Assembly: GCA_012656075.1 (NCBI GenBank)
Contig: JAAKBF010000018.1
Coordinates: 310,001-374,000, forward strand
DNA: 64,000 bases
Reading direction: 5' to 3'
Source of the DNA: Phytophthora hibernalis
Taxonomy: Eukaryota; Oomycota; Peronosporomycetes; Peronosporales; Peronosporaceae
A program made the translations under genes and the position numbers. A model generated the notes under the pieces. That model saw nothing but the letters and a program-made list of their open reading frames with translations, was not told the DNA's origin and did no database searches. This document shows positions 54,406-64,000 of this stretch, one piece after another (within the stretch, counting starts at the first letter, position 1; every line of letters starts with the position of its first letter).

Positions 54406-55412
54406 ATGCGCACAACGTTCCTGTGTGTGCTGCTGCTGCTAGCGCTCTCCGCCTTCACCCACGCCGAGGACAATGAACCCAAGACGCCTGCACCCACGTC
54501 CAGTGCCAGTAGCCGTGACAACGACCCCACGATCCAGGAGATCCGCGGTCTACGTAACGCCGGTATGAAGCTCAACGACGCCAGAGACTTTAAAGGCTCC
54601 ATCGACAAGCTTCGTGGGGCCATTACGCTGCTTCATGGCCGCGTCTTCGGTGAAGCGCGTCACCAAGTGACGGACCCCGGTGACATCTCACAAGATGCGG
54701 CTTTGTACGCTCAGATCCTGAACGACTACGGCTCTGTGCTCATCCGAGCCAAACAATACGACGAAGCCATTGAGGTGCTGGAGGATTCGGTGGCTATGGT
54801 GGAGAAGATCTACGGAGACAGTCATCCGTCGCTGGGCCTGTCGCTGCGCAGCTTGGCCGACGCCTACATGGCCAAGGAGCAGTACAAAAAGGCCATTAGC
54901 AAGTACAGAACGCTTCGTAAACATGTCAAGCAAGGACTCGGAACGACTCACGAGGCGTATATTGAAGCCTCGTTGAAGATTGCTGAAGGGTATAAGAAGT
55001 TGGGGAACAAGGAGAAGACTCTCAAGGTACTCAAACAGGCGGTGGTAGCCCAAGGAGGAGAGATTAACGGCCTCACGACCGGAATCGCGGAGTTGTATAT
55101 GGAGCTGTCGACGGCCCATTTGGCGGTGAATGAGGTTGATGACGCGTTGAGGGCGGCGGAAGTGGCGAGCGCGGTGTTCTTGCAGCGCGATGGAGAGGAC
55201 ACGCTTCCTACGCTTTCAGTTTGAACGCGCTGGCCGGAGTCAAGATGCGTCAAAAGAAGGTGGACGAGGCCATTAAGCTGCTGGAGCACGCGCATAGGAT
55301 CGCTGTCAAGATCTACGGCGAGGACGATGCTATTACACAGGCTAGCGCCAAGACGCTAAAGGAGGTGAGGGAGTACCAGTTGGACGTGCAGGCTGAGAAG
55401 GACGAGCTTTAA
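54406..55412 (+). CDS. Secreted TPR protein with C-terminal KDEL, one frame change
   Basis: A signal peptide (MRTTFLCVLLLLALSAFTHA) leads a protein with at least four tetratricopeptide-type helix pairs: DARDFKGSIDKLRGAITLLH, LIRAKQYDEAIEVLEDSVAM, YMAKEQYKKAISKYRTLRKH and GYKKLGNKEKTLKVLKQAVV. The first frame ends at 55222-55224 (DTLPTLSV). The next frame continues FSLNALAGVKMRQKKVDEAI, another TPR, and ends LDVQAEKDEL. One missing C in the CC at 55210-55211 restores DTLP-YAFSLNALAG. With the two parts joined the protein would be about 335 residues, a soluble ER-lumen protein by its signal peptide plus KDEL. The upstream frame alone would lose the retrieval signal. Confidence 0.85.
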
Positions 55413-56389
55413 GAAATTTCAGAAGGGCGAACTTTCAAAACCAAGGCTTGTTTTGGAAGAGTTAAAGGTCTTTTGCAGTTTGTTGCGTCATGTGGTTTTG
55501 TAGTGGCAAGCTATTATCTTTGTGCACAGTGTGAACATGTTCCCACAATGCAGGCCGGATAGCATGAAGCTGATGAATACTTCGAAAAATATTTTCTGAC
55601 AAGTCGGTGATTGTGAGTAGTGATCCACCGAAAGGCAACCGCTTCATCTATAGATGCGTGGGTAATATTCAGAGCATTGAAACGATCAAAGTCATCGGCA
55701 ATGGTGTCCCGATGCACATGTAGAATTTATGTTAGGTCTGTGTAGCTAGCAGTCACTATTTACCACTGGAATTGCAGACTTGGAGTCACTTCATTCCACG
55801 AAGCAGCTTCACATTTCCACTCAAGGTAGAGTTCACGGTTAAATCTGTGTAGATTGACGCGAATATCTCGTCTTCGCTATCTTTGTGGCACTTAATGTCA
55901 CCACTTCGGGACGTAAAGAATTTCCCTTTGTTTACATGTATTGACTTTACGTAGTTCGAAGTACTACTACAGTTGTATTAATTTTGAGAAAGGCATCAAC
56001 CGCGTCCAATTTCAAGAAAATATCACTCGCTGAGAATACATGTAATTCAAAGCTGCTATTGCGAGATCAACTTGACCTCGCCACGATATTTATTTCAACA
56101 TTCCCTTGACAACAGGTTCCACAACGAATAGCTCAAATGTGAAATCTCCTCTTACAGAAACAGCACGAAGAACCCAATTTGTGCAAAACAAAAATGACAG
56201 AATTTCCCTTTGTTTATCGACTTTTAGGATAAATTGTGAGAAAGGCGAATTGAGAGCATATCACGAAAAGCTCAAGTCGCCGAGAATTCTCAACCCCTTC
56301 TTCTGGCAGGTCACGTGCTGTCACAACTTCTCTGACATCTGGGAAGAGCATTGGCGACTCGCCCATCGTTTTATAATGGCGTTGAATGA
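55413..56389. other. Intergenic region, no clear gene
   Basis: Short frames only. The sequence is AT-rich and includes AGAATTTCCCTTTGTTTA at about 55918 and again near 56198 (imperfect direct repeat). Confidence 0.4.
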
Positions 56390-57341
56390 CCAGCGCGACG
56401 GTCACTTTCCGAGCTACGAACTTCATCGCAGTCAGCAAGTCAGCAACTTTGAGGAGGAAAGCAACGTTCACGGGGCTCGACAGCAAAATGCAGTCCAGTT
56501 ATCCGACGAGTGCGTTGCGGCACCAGCTCTAACTATTCCTTCATCAAAGGACGAGTTCACGGATGTTTTCTACGGAACGCTACGCTACCTCAATCATCAA
56601 GTTCGTCCAGCGCGCTTCAGATAGACTTCCCACAGTTCTACCCACCGCAGATGGACTCATTTCCAGACTCAGCCTTAATCATGGCAATCCAACAGCCACA
56701 ATCTGGAGAGCTACCATCGCTGTTTTCGACAAACTGCTATTTGCCTCCACGGGGTCATCTGGAATTGCCAACACTCACTTTTCGGCAGGAAATGGAGCAT
56801 CCGTTGCCAGGTATCTTGCAGAGGCTAGTGTTGTAGAAAAATCAACTAACAATCTCGCGTTTGGCATTATGAAGGTGGGGTCACAACTCTCGCGGAAGCC
56901 TCTTTGTTGCATCAGCAGCGTGAAATGCCTGAAACGGACCTCATACAAGAGAGCCGCAAGTTGTGTCGTGTGGATAGCTGCAAGAGTCTAGCGCGCGCCT
57001 CTGGTCGATGCAAACGTCACGGTGGCTCCAAGCGCTGCTCGAGTCCAGGCTGTACTAAGAGTGTTCAAAGTCGCGGTCTGTGTATTCGTCATGGCGGCGG
57101 AAGTCGATGCCAGGAAAACGGTTGTGATCGAGCTTCGCAGAGCTACGGAAAGTGCAAAATGCACGGTGGTGGACGCCCGTGCATCGTGACGGGATGTGAG
57201 AAGAAGGCACACTTGAAACGACTGTGTCGTAAGCACGGCGGTGGAACCAAGTGCAGCATCTCCTCTTGTGAGAAATGGGCCCAGCGTAAGGGCATGTGCG
57301 TGACTCATGCGAACACGAACAACATGGCGATTAAAATCTAA
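56390..57341 (+). pseudogene. WRKY19-like zinc-finger repeat protein, frame-broken 5' part
   Basis: The 3' part (about 56873-57341) encodes tandem Cys/His units: CRVDSCKSLARASGRCKRHG, CSSPGCTKSVQSRGLCIRHG, CQENGCDRASQSYGKCKMHG, CIVTGCEKKAHLKRLCRKHG and CSISSCEKWAQRKGMCVTHA. The CxxxGCxxxxxxxGxCxxHGG pattern is the WRKY19-like zinc finger common in oomycetes and expected to bind DNA or RNA. Upstream coding (MALNDQRDGHFPSYELHRSQ, DFPQFYPPQMDSFPDSALIM, FRQEMEHPLPGILQRLVL) lies in two other frames, with changes near 56590 and 56860. Both could be single-base differences. The intact zinc-finger part ends at TAA 57341. Confidence 0.8.
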
Positions 57342-57577
57342 AGTGTCACCGAAGGCTGGAATGATAGTCTTCCACGACACCAAAGACACTCGGTCGTGAG
57401 AAAGATCTTCCTGCAATTCTAGTTCTAGCACCACGTTCGCTGCATAAAACAACAATTCAACACTCAATGTCCACTCTTGTCTTACTTTACCAAAGCCAAA
57501 AACCCTAGAAGTGATATCCAAGCCCTGGAAACTTGAACGTGAAGTCAACACCTGCGACAGAACCGTTAGTGAGCGAT

Positions 57578-59304
57578 CTACATTAGCAATTGCTCAATCT
57601 TACCGAAATGAGCCACGCGAAAGCACAGCGTGATTACCATCCAGATCATTAACTTGCCTTGGATCGATGACCTTTGCGCCTCCAGTACAAATGCAAGCTG
57701 GTACAGCGCCTGCATACCACAATTCCGCTTGATCACTAGAATTAACATCAGAAACGATGCGATTTGCAGTAAACCAAACACAAATACTGGTAAAACTGTT
57801 GAACAGACATTTTCCGGGGTGACACCATTCATCTCGGCGTGATATTGTGCGCTCGGGAGATGTACCATAACCAGAATGTAAGCGGTGTAGAAGAACGGAA
57901 TCACGGCTTCAAGGTAAGCAGTGACAACAAGGCACTCGATCGTGAAAACCGCCTCAAGTGACTCGAGCAAAATTGTTGGGTGCCCGTTCAAAATGTTTGA
58001 GGGGGAACGCAAACTTTTAATGCTTTTCGGTCGGGTTTCATTCACTCCTGCTGTGATCGTCAAGGTGACCAATTCCGTCGTATCGAGGCGGGGATGGATC
58101 GAGTTACTGCGCTTGGTGCATAGAAAGCATAGCTTCCGTGGAACAGAAACCTTATCGAGGGTGAAACACTCGAAGTTTTCGAAATGGTAGAACTGCAGTA
58201 GAATCAAGTTTGTTCAACTTATCCAAAGACTTGTATCAATTGTAGACAATTGGTGGGGAACGCACGATCGAATTCGAACCTTCGTCTGTACTTGACTGTC
58301 AAACTTCTCAGAACTCCGGCAAAGGAAACAGACAAGACTCAATAGATTATCGTCTGTCGCACTGCCTGGAGCAGTGTGAACAGTTTGGTTCAACCGTGGT
58401 AAAAGAGTGACAGTCCGACGATGCAAACCATACAGCATGATTAGTGTCTGTGTGAGATCCGTGATAGTGATCGCCAAGATTGAGGATGCGGAGCTGGCAC
58501 TCTGCATGCAAGTCGCCACATACATCGAATTGAAGAAATCGACTGTGAAAATGACAGATTCTGGTGTCAGGTCTTCAGCGTGTGCCGTGCACCTCAACAC
58601 GATATTTTTGATGAGCACCTTGATCACGGGGAGCAGTATAATCACGAAAAGCTGATATTGCGATCCATCGGCATAGCGAAATAACAACTCGTAGACTGGA
58701 TACACAAACATCATCAACAACTGCGCGTACAGAAAATTCATGTACTTGATAAGCTGTTCACGTTGAGCAAGTAGCTGACGAATAACGCAGCCACCCATAA
58801 TGAGTCGGAAAAATATAATGTGAAGTATGTTGAAAATTGGGCTCATCGCCAGGATGGAGAATGGTAAAGGGAAGATCACGTTAGCACCGATGGACATAGT
58901 ACAAAGCGTGAAAATGGTCGAAAGAGAGGCAGACAATAGAAGCAGTCTGCGTGTAGAGATACTGAAGCCATCGATAAAATAAACTGCTTGGCCCGTTGAG
59001 AAGTGGGTAATCACAAATGTGAGTATTACCACTCGAATCCAAAACCCGTAATTTGCTCGCCACCCTCTCGTGGATCTTGAAGTGGCACCGATTCTTGTAC
59101 GAAAACCAACACAACCGTGGGTAATGGGATTCCTATGCACACGGCTAGTGAGCGCAACATTGATGCATGCTGGGAGTACGCTTCCAGAGCTAATAGTCGG
59201 TGGATCGAGTACTTGCCGCCGTAATAGCTCACTTGCATTCGCTTCCAGGCAAGAAGCAGTCTCAATCCTATGATGGTTATCGAGTTCACCATAGTGGTGG
59301 CCAT
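57578..59304 (-). CDS. Multi-pass membrane protein, unknown family, one frame change
   Basis: The start is taken at MATTMVNSITIIGLRLLLAW (59304). The frame goes through VSYYGGKYSIHRLLALEAYS and IPLPTVVLVFVQESV, then shifts near 59060 (PREG-GW), where one missing G joins it to WRANYGFWIRVVILTFVITH. Some eight to nine hydrophobic segments follow (LLLLSASLSTIFTLCTMSIG, FLYAQLLMMFVYPVYELLFR, LFVIILLPVIKVLIKNIVLR). A GT-AG interval of about 100 bp near 58210-58300 removes stops before FYHFENFECFTLDKVSVPRK. Further helices end in IWMVITLCFRVAHFGK. Relics of its YYGxKYxxH exon occur at 60190-60340 and 61145-61235. The family is not recognised; oomycete-specific expansion is likely. Confidence 0.65.
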
Positions 59305-59812
59305 CGAAACTTGCAAACTCAAACGCTGGTTGGCATTCAAGCCGTTGTTACCTTCCAAGAATATGATGTCACCTCGATATTTGTGGACGTGAATGTCAAC
59401 TACGCACGGACTGAAAGTACGCTTTTAGCATTTATTGTCGAAGCAAACTGTGAATGCACGCGTTCATTGAGTCTTCATTTTCACAAAAACGATACGAAGT
59501 GCTTGATTGTCGAAATCAGAGAATTTAAATGTAAAATCGTGTTGCTTTACCATGAAGTATTCATAGTTTGATGGAGTACGGTGTTGCGCAATGCTGCTAA
59601 GAACTTACCTAGATTTATCGGCAGAAGCCCAGCGTGATCATCATCCCACTATCAACTTGCTCTGGATGTGTGTGTTCTGTGGCTCCAAACACAAAACGCA
59701 AGCTGATAAAGCGCTCGCAACGTACAATTGTGCAGTACCATGGTACTACATGTACCATCACCAAGACTATATGTATACTGTACGCAATTCCTTGAATGTC
59801 CGTTGTTTTTGA

Positions 59813-60180
59813 TGCACTGAGCTGCCCCTGGTTGAAATAAGTTGCTGCAAGACCCGCCTGGGCTCATGTTTGCTTGGGATTTCACTCTAAAAGTCCCTTA
59901 GCAATTTTTTAACTACGAATAGTTCGTGCTTCTTTTGAAGTAGCGTATTGCGAATCCAGGAGGTTTGCATTCACTGACGATAACCACGTCAAAAACGGAA
60001 TTGGAAAGATCAATCATCATACATACTCTGAGCAGCACCTACACGCAGGTAAAGAGCACAGTCAACTAACGAAGTGAGAATACAGTACCGTCCATAAAAT
60101 AATCCGCTATATGTGTACATATAAGTAGTAGTATCCTGGATTGTATTCACTGCCCGTAGTTCTCGCTCCATGTGCTTTTT
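59813..60180. other. Intergenic interval within the duplicated array
   Basis: No gene is visible. The preceding short frame (59591-59812) repeats phrases from the last exon of the membrane protein (LDLSAEAQRDHHPTI against LEAQRSSIQGK), so it is probably another decayed piece. Confidence 0.35.
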
Positions 60181-60189
60181 AGGTCTCGT

Positions 60190-60340
60190 ATTAGTGGCAG
60201 TAGGAAGTGGGTTTCCTATGCATACGGGAAATGCTCACAAAGTCTTCTTTGTCTAGGCTTCCGGTGCTTAGAGATCGATGAGTGGGGTATTTTTCGCCGT
60301 AATAGTCCACTTGCAGCTTCGAAACCTCTGTAGCTACAAC
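60190..60340 (-). pseudogene. Relic exon of the membrane-protein family
   Basis: On the minus strand this reads KLQVDYYGEKYPTHRSLSTG followed by SLDKEDFVSISRMHRKP. It is clearly related to KRMQVSYYGGKYSIHRLLAL of the complete gene. Nothing of the rest of that gene is present, so it is a fragment duplicated with flanking DNA. Confidence 0.7.
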
Positions 60341-60768
60341 CATAATTGCTTGGTTTCCACTGTCAGATAAGTTGTAAGATCGGTGTTTTCTTGGAAATTG
60401 CAGAGGAATGCCCGTTGTTCAAGGAGGCTGTCTATCCTCGTCAATCAATACCAAGACCACAGCTTCGAAGTCTGAAACCCGTGACACAGTTGGAATTTTC
60501 CGCAGTGCGCCGACACCATCTAAGCACAATGGAGAACAATAATATGCCTTAGTTTGCGAGCTCAAAAGTAAAATCCAGAGCTGTTCCGTGCGAAGTCGCG
60601 GCTTTGTTTGTTGACTTGAACGATCTTGACTAGGAAATGCTGAAATCACGAGGAATATGTCTATCCATGTCAATCAAAAATTGAAACAAAAGTCGCACAG
60701 CTTCGAAGCCTAGAATCCGTAGCACAAGTGGAATTTGCTTCGCGACAACGCACCCTCATCTAAACACA

Positions 60769-61134
60769 ATGGCGAACAATTGGGATATTGCTGAGCAAAA
60801 GGCCCAAGGGCGTTTTTCGAGAGCTGTATCAGAGCTCAACAGACTGTTTGCAGACAAGCTCAGCCGTACCAAACGCCAGAACGACAGGGTTGTCCATGCA
60901 ACGAATCAAGTAGTGATGTTTCAGAGCATGATCAAGGAAGAGCAAACTCTCAGTCGAGCGCTGGAGCCTCGGAAAGATGTGCTGGAGAAAGAATTGGAGA
61001 AGCTGAGAGCTCTTCTCAAGCAGAATCAAGATTGTCAAGCATCGGAGAAGCAGGACCAGTATCTAGCAGACCTTTCCCTCTCGATCTTCCATACTCGCAG
61101 CACTCCAGCTGTCGGTGACCCAGGGCTCTTATAA
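60769..61134 (+). CDS. Coiled-coil protein, array copy 1
   Basis: A 121-residue product (MANNWDIAEQKAQGRFSRAV start) is helical throughout with heptad-like spacing: LNRLFADKLSRTKRQNDRVV, FQSMIKEEQTLSRALEPRKD and VLEKELEKLRALLKQNQDCQ. It ends with ADLSLSIFHTRSTPAVGDPG. Compared with copy 2, the end LSL-stop is replaced here by an extra tail, which suggests a shifted or lost stop codon. The repeated upstream block is the likely promoter. No family was recognised. A role as a small structural or complex-forming coiled coil is inferred from composition only. Confidence 0.6.
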   Translation: MANNWDIAEQKAQGRFSRAVSELNRLFADKLSRTKRQNDRVVHATNQVVMFQSMIKEEQTLSRALEPRKDVLEKELEKLRALLKQNQDCQASEKQDQYLADLSLSIFHTRSTPAVGDPGLL

Positions 61135-61144
61135 CTGCTCTCAG

Positions 61145-61235
61145 GTTGAGTCAGGCTTCCGGTGCAAGGAATCAATGGGTGGAGTAGTTTTCGCCGTAAT
61201 TATCCACTTGTATTCACTTCCAGCTTCGAAACCTC
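61145..61235 (-). pseudogene. Second relic exon of the membrane-protein family
   Basis: The minus strand reads SWK-stop-IQVDNYGENYSTH and then LAPEA after another stop. It aligns with the YYGxKYxxHRLLALEA segment of the complete gene at 57578-59304. It is more decayed than the copy at 60190. Confidence 0.6.
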
Positions 61236-61781
61236 TCGTTCGGCGTCAAAATTGGTGCTGGCTTACCACTGCCAGTAATACTACAGGCATTTTGCGCAAC
61301 GAACGCTTCATTCAATTGCAGCAGAAACCTTTTACCCCTACAGACTCCATGAAAGACAAAAATCATCTCTCTGTGACCACCACAACAGATACCGGTGAAT
61401 ACCCTATCTACCCGCCAGTTGGAAGATCGTGTTTCTTTGAAAATTGCATTATTCGCCCGTTATTCACGAAAGAAACTGTCTCTCCTCGTCAATCAATAGC
61501 AAGACCACAGCTTTGAAGCCTACAATCTTGGAATTTGCCTCGCGATCACGCAGTGCGCCGAAACCATCGTGGCCACCACAACAGATACCGGAATCTATCT
61601 ACATGTACCCGGCAGTTGGAAGATCGTGTTTCTTTGGAATTGTATGTAAGTAGGAACGCCCGTTACTCACGAAGGCTTGTCTATCAACAGCAAGATCACA
61701 GTTTTGGTACAATCCGTGACCGTGACACAGTTGGAATTTGCCTCGCGACAATGCAGAACTCCGACACCGTCCAAAGCACAA

Positions 61782-62079
61782 TGCCGAACATTGCGGATAC
61801 AATGGCATTCTCAATAGAGCTAGCGAAGCTCAACTCCCAGCAGGCAAGCAAGCTCAGCAATATCAAGGATCAGGACGACTGGATTTACGTGATAACGCAA
61901 CAAGTCAAGGGCCTCCAGGAAGTGATCAAGCTACAGCGAAGTGCTCGTCGAAAGCTGGATGCCCGGAAGGGTGTACTGGGGAAGAAATGGAGAAGCTGAG
62001 AGTTCTTCTCAAAAAGAATCAAGATTGCCAAGCATTGGTGGAGCAGCTGGACCAGCATCTCGCCGCCCTTTCCCTCTAG
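61782..62079 (+). pseudogene. Coiled-coil protein, array copy 2, frame-broken
   Basis: MPNIADTMAFSIELAKLNSQ opens the frame; it continues LQEVIKLQRSARRKLDARKG and VLGKKWRS-stop. In the next frame MEKLRVLLKKNQDCQALVEQ and LDQHLAALSL-stop follow. Copy 1 has VLEKELEKLRALLKQNQDCQ at the same place. One missing G in the GGGG run at about 61979-61982 accounts for the break. With it, the product would be about 99 residues, ending cleanly at LSL. Confidence 0.6.
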
Positions 62080-62230
62080 CTGCACTACTGCACTGACATG
62101 AGCAACTTCAACTTAACCCATACAAAAACCAAGTCTCTTAAATTGATGTGTCAGTTAAGTATCGTTATGTCTGCCACACAAATCCCAGTGATCACCATCC
62201 ACATCAGCTTTGATCTTGTGGCACCGGAAC

Positions 62231-63101
62231 ATGGCGAAAATGACCCAAGTTTGCGCGGCGCTAGCGCTGGCTACGGCAATGCTGGCGACCTCTACCATGG
62301 CTGAGAAGAAAGCGGACGACGAGCTGGTTCTGGGACTGTTTACTCCCCAATGCTTCACGGCCTTCGCGACGCAGCACGACTTCACCAACGTGGCGTGTAT
62401 CAAGGCCGTGGTGAGCAAAGCTCTGAGCTACGCCATCATCACGGGCAGTTTAATCCTCAAACTGCCTCAGATCCTTAAGATTCTGGGTGCTAAGGACGTC
62501 ACGGGTTTAACACCCAGTGCCTTCTACATGGAGGCGGTGCTCTACCTCTCCAGTACCATCTACAACCTGTTAAGGGGTTATCCGCTCACTACGTGGGGTG
62601 AAAACCTGGTGATTCTGGCTCAGAACATGCTGCTGGTGCTGCTACTTTGGGCTTTTTACACGCCCAAGATCCCAGTGTCCACTCGGTTCGGACTTGTGGT
62701 GGTGTTCGCTGCTATGGCGGCAGGGATGCTCTCCATCCCGGACGAGTACCAGTGGCTGTTGGCGTCTGCAGGTATCCCTGTGAGCATCGTGGCTCGGATC
62801 CCACAGGTAACTATTGGTGTTTGTTCATTCATGATGTTAGGAGCTGATGGTTGTGCTGTAGATTCTGTCCAACTTCAAGCAGGGCCACACGGGTCAGTTG
62901 GCGCTGATCACGCTGGTGCTCAACTTGGCCGGCTCGGTGGCGAGGCTGTTCACGACCATGCAGGAGACGGGCGACCCGGTGCAAGTGGCTGGCTTCGGTG
63001 TAGCTATCCTGCTCAACGGCACGCTGGTGTTGCAGGTGCTGCTGTTCTGGGGCGCGACGAACAAGGCCCTCGCCCAGGCGTCCAAGAAGAAGGCTCAGTA
63101 A
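62231..63101 (+). CDS. MPDU1: Mannose-P-dolichol utilization defect 1 protein (MPDU1, PQ-loop family)
   Basis: Exons 62231-62806 and 62862-63101 with a 55-bp GT-AG intron encode 271 residues. The ATG at 62231 gives a signal-like leader (MAKMTQVCAALALATAMLAT). Family motifs: IITGSLILKLPQILKILGAK (first PQ loop), VTGLTPSAFYMEAVLY, YPLTTWGENLVILAQNMLLV, then VARIPQ joined to ILSNFKQGHTGQLALITLVL (second PQ loop) and NLAGSVARLFTTMQETGDP. Length and both PQ loops match MPDU1/Lec35, an ER membrane protein needed for use of dolichol-phosphate-mannose and -glucose in N-glycan and GPI synthesis. The C-terminal KKKAQ is a lysine-rich ER-type tail. The frame is intact. Confidence 0.95.
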
Positions 63102-63122
63102 GAAAGGGGTTGTCGCTATAGC

Positions 63123-64000
63123 TCATGCTGCCGCTTTCGTGGCTGTCGGTGTGCTATTCGGAAACAAGCCGCCGTGTTGCTGGCCATCCTTCTCTTCAAT
63201 GTCCTGCACGCTTTCATTGTCTTCGCGTTCCTCTTTCTCCTTCTTCAGCCGGTTGATCTTCTGCTGTTGCGAGCTGATCCTCTTCTTCGGCTTGGGCTGG
63301 TTGAAAATCGACGGGAAGTCGAGCGTATTCAAAAACGTGATCGTTTTCGGAGCTCCAAGCTTGCTATAATACCGCACCATACTCCCTGTGAACGGCGCTT
63401 TGGGCGCACTGCTCTCAGCTTTCTTCTCCTCTTCCAGCTGCTCCAGTCTCTGCAGCGACTGCGTGTTCTCCACCTCTGTCCTCACCGCTTCAGCCAAAAG
63501 TTGCGCCTGCGTCAACCGATTGCCCGTCTTCACCACCGTCGGCTTCATGTGTTTCGCAGCCAATTTAGCCGCTTCATGGGACGCACGTCGCCTCATCTCC
63601 GACGACTCGGAGGACTTCCTGGCTGTCGAAGACCTCACCGTAGGCGCCACGTACTCAAAAACTGGCAGTGCAAATGCCGCAGCAATTGCTGGAGATTGTT
63701 GCACTGCTGCAACAGCCTTCCGTTTAGCAGGTCGAGGTTGAATGGGCTCTTTGTATCGTCCAGAACTTGTAGCTGAGCGTTTACGCCTCGTAGGCTCCTC
63801 GTCTTCGTCTACGTCGTGCACCTCGTCATCTGGAGCTTCTTCCAGGTCGAAATCCGAGTCTACAACGTCCTCCTCCTCTGTAAAAGCAATAAAACCCATT
63901 GAATTAGATGAAAAACCCAGAATTTAGACGTTATTAGGAGTTGAGACCTGCTTCGGTCGAGTAGTCGTCGTCTTCTCCGTCCTCCTGCCAAGCGGATTGA
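63123..64000 (-). CDS. VPS72: VPS72/YL1 (SWR1/SRCAP complex) homologue, 5' end outside the window
   Basis: Exon 63123-63877 and the preceding exon from 63948 to beyond the window end are joined by a 70-bp intron (GTCTCAAC to TTTTACAG). The acidic N-terminal part (EEEDVVDSDFDLEEAPDDE) is the histone-chaperone-like YL1 region. The middle has RKSSESSEMRRRASHEAAKL and RLTQAQLLAEAVRTEVENTQ, then SLQRLEQLEEEKK. GSMVRYYSKLGAP is the conserved RYxS segment, and TFLNTLDFPSIFN follows. The protein binds H2A.Z-H2B and helps load H2A.Z in nucleosomes. The C-terminus carries a basic helix (KINRLKKEKEER). The gene is convergent with MPDU1, with 21 bases between the stops. Confidence 0.88.

Larger units (their letters stand above)
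60346..61790 (+). repeat. Four related promoter/leader copies in a tandem array
   Basis: A block with landmarks CGTCAATCAATAGCAAGACC, CACAGCTTCGAAGCCT, GACACAGTTGGAATTT and, just before the start codon, CACAATG occurs near 60436-60540, 60668-60770, 61488-61568 and 61684-61784. Only the second and fourth lead into long frames; the first opens MENNNMP and stops. An additional direct repeat CCACCACAACAGATACCGG with GTTGGAAGATCGTGTTTCTTT lies at 61377-61440 and 61573-61636. Confidence 0.75.

Noticed and set aside
1..64000. tRNA, rRNA or CRISPR arrays
   Set aside because: No cloverleaf-type box pair, rRNA-like block or regularly spaced short repeats were noticed by eye; a covariance-model scan would be needed to exclude tRNA genes.

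Overview
The window looks like nuclear DNA of an oomycete, most likely Phytophthora or a close relative. Genes are small and compact, with short GT-AG introns of about 55-105 bp. Oomycete initiator-like blocks lie upstream of several starts. The gene content is typical of the group: Gly/Trp-rich secreted proteins, ankyrin-repeat and WRKY19-like zinc-finger families, RWP-RK and KIX-LRR proteins, and a mixture of hAT, Tc1/mariner, MULE and DIRS-like elements. No tool was run; identities come from reading motifs.

Layout. 1-2.5 kb: a near-identical tandem duplication of about 1.29 kb, each copy with a Gly/Tyr/Trp-rich secreted protein gene; an inverted third paralogue sits at 15.7-16.2 kb. 3.8-15 kb is a housekeeping island: a Gly-Trp secreted peptide, ribosomal protein L19, a Mediator-subunit-9-like gene, a mitochondrial acylcarnitine carrier broken by two frame changes, a basic nuclear protein, SAICAR synthase, a NIPA-type magnesium transporter and an RWP-RK regulator. 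16.4-22.3 kb: a decayed ankyrin gene between inverted repeats, a hAT-type MITE with a clean 8-bp target duplication, an orphan first exon and a frameshifted BTB-like gene. 22.3-25.5 kb: an intact 11-exon SUMO protease (Ulp1/SENP). 25.6-30.2 kb: a Tc1/mariner MITE, a 46-bp perfect palindrome, a small hypothetical gene and a KIX-LRR gene.

32.5-52 kb is a transposon graveyard: a second hAT MITE, a DIRS/Ngaro-like tyrosine-recombinase retroelement with paired 3' direct repeats, a broken DENR gene, a MULE transposase followed by an Ulp1-like protease, a Tc1/mariner element with 44-bp terminal inverted repeats, and two opposed hAT transposase relics. 52.9-64 kb returns to genes: two small conserved hypotheticals, a secreted TPR protein ending in KDEL, a WRKY19-like zinc-finger gene, a multi-pass membrane protein, a tandem array of duplicated coiled-coil genes and promoter fragments, MPDU1, and the start-truncated VPS72/YL1.

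A theme across the window is that many otherwise well-conserved genes carry a single frame change explained by one or two missing bases in a C, G or A run. Uncorrected sequencing error is a serious alternative to real gene loss. The genes do not form one pathway; the secreted Gly-rich genes do share a short upstream block that suggests common origin or control.
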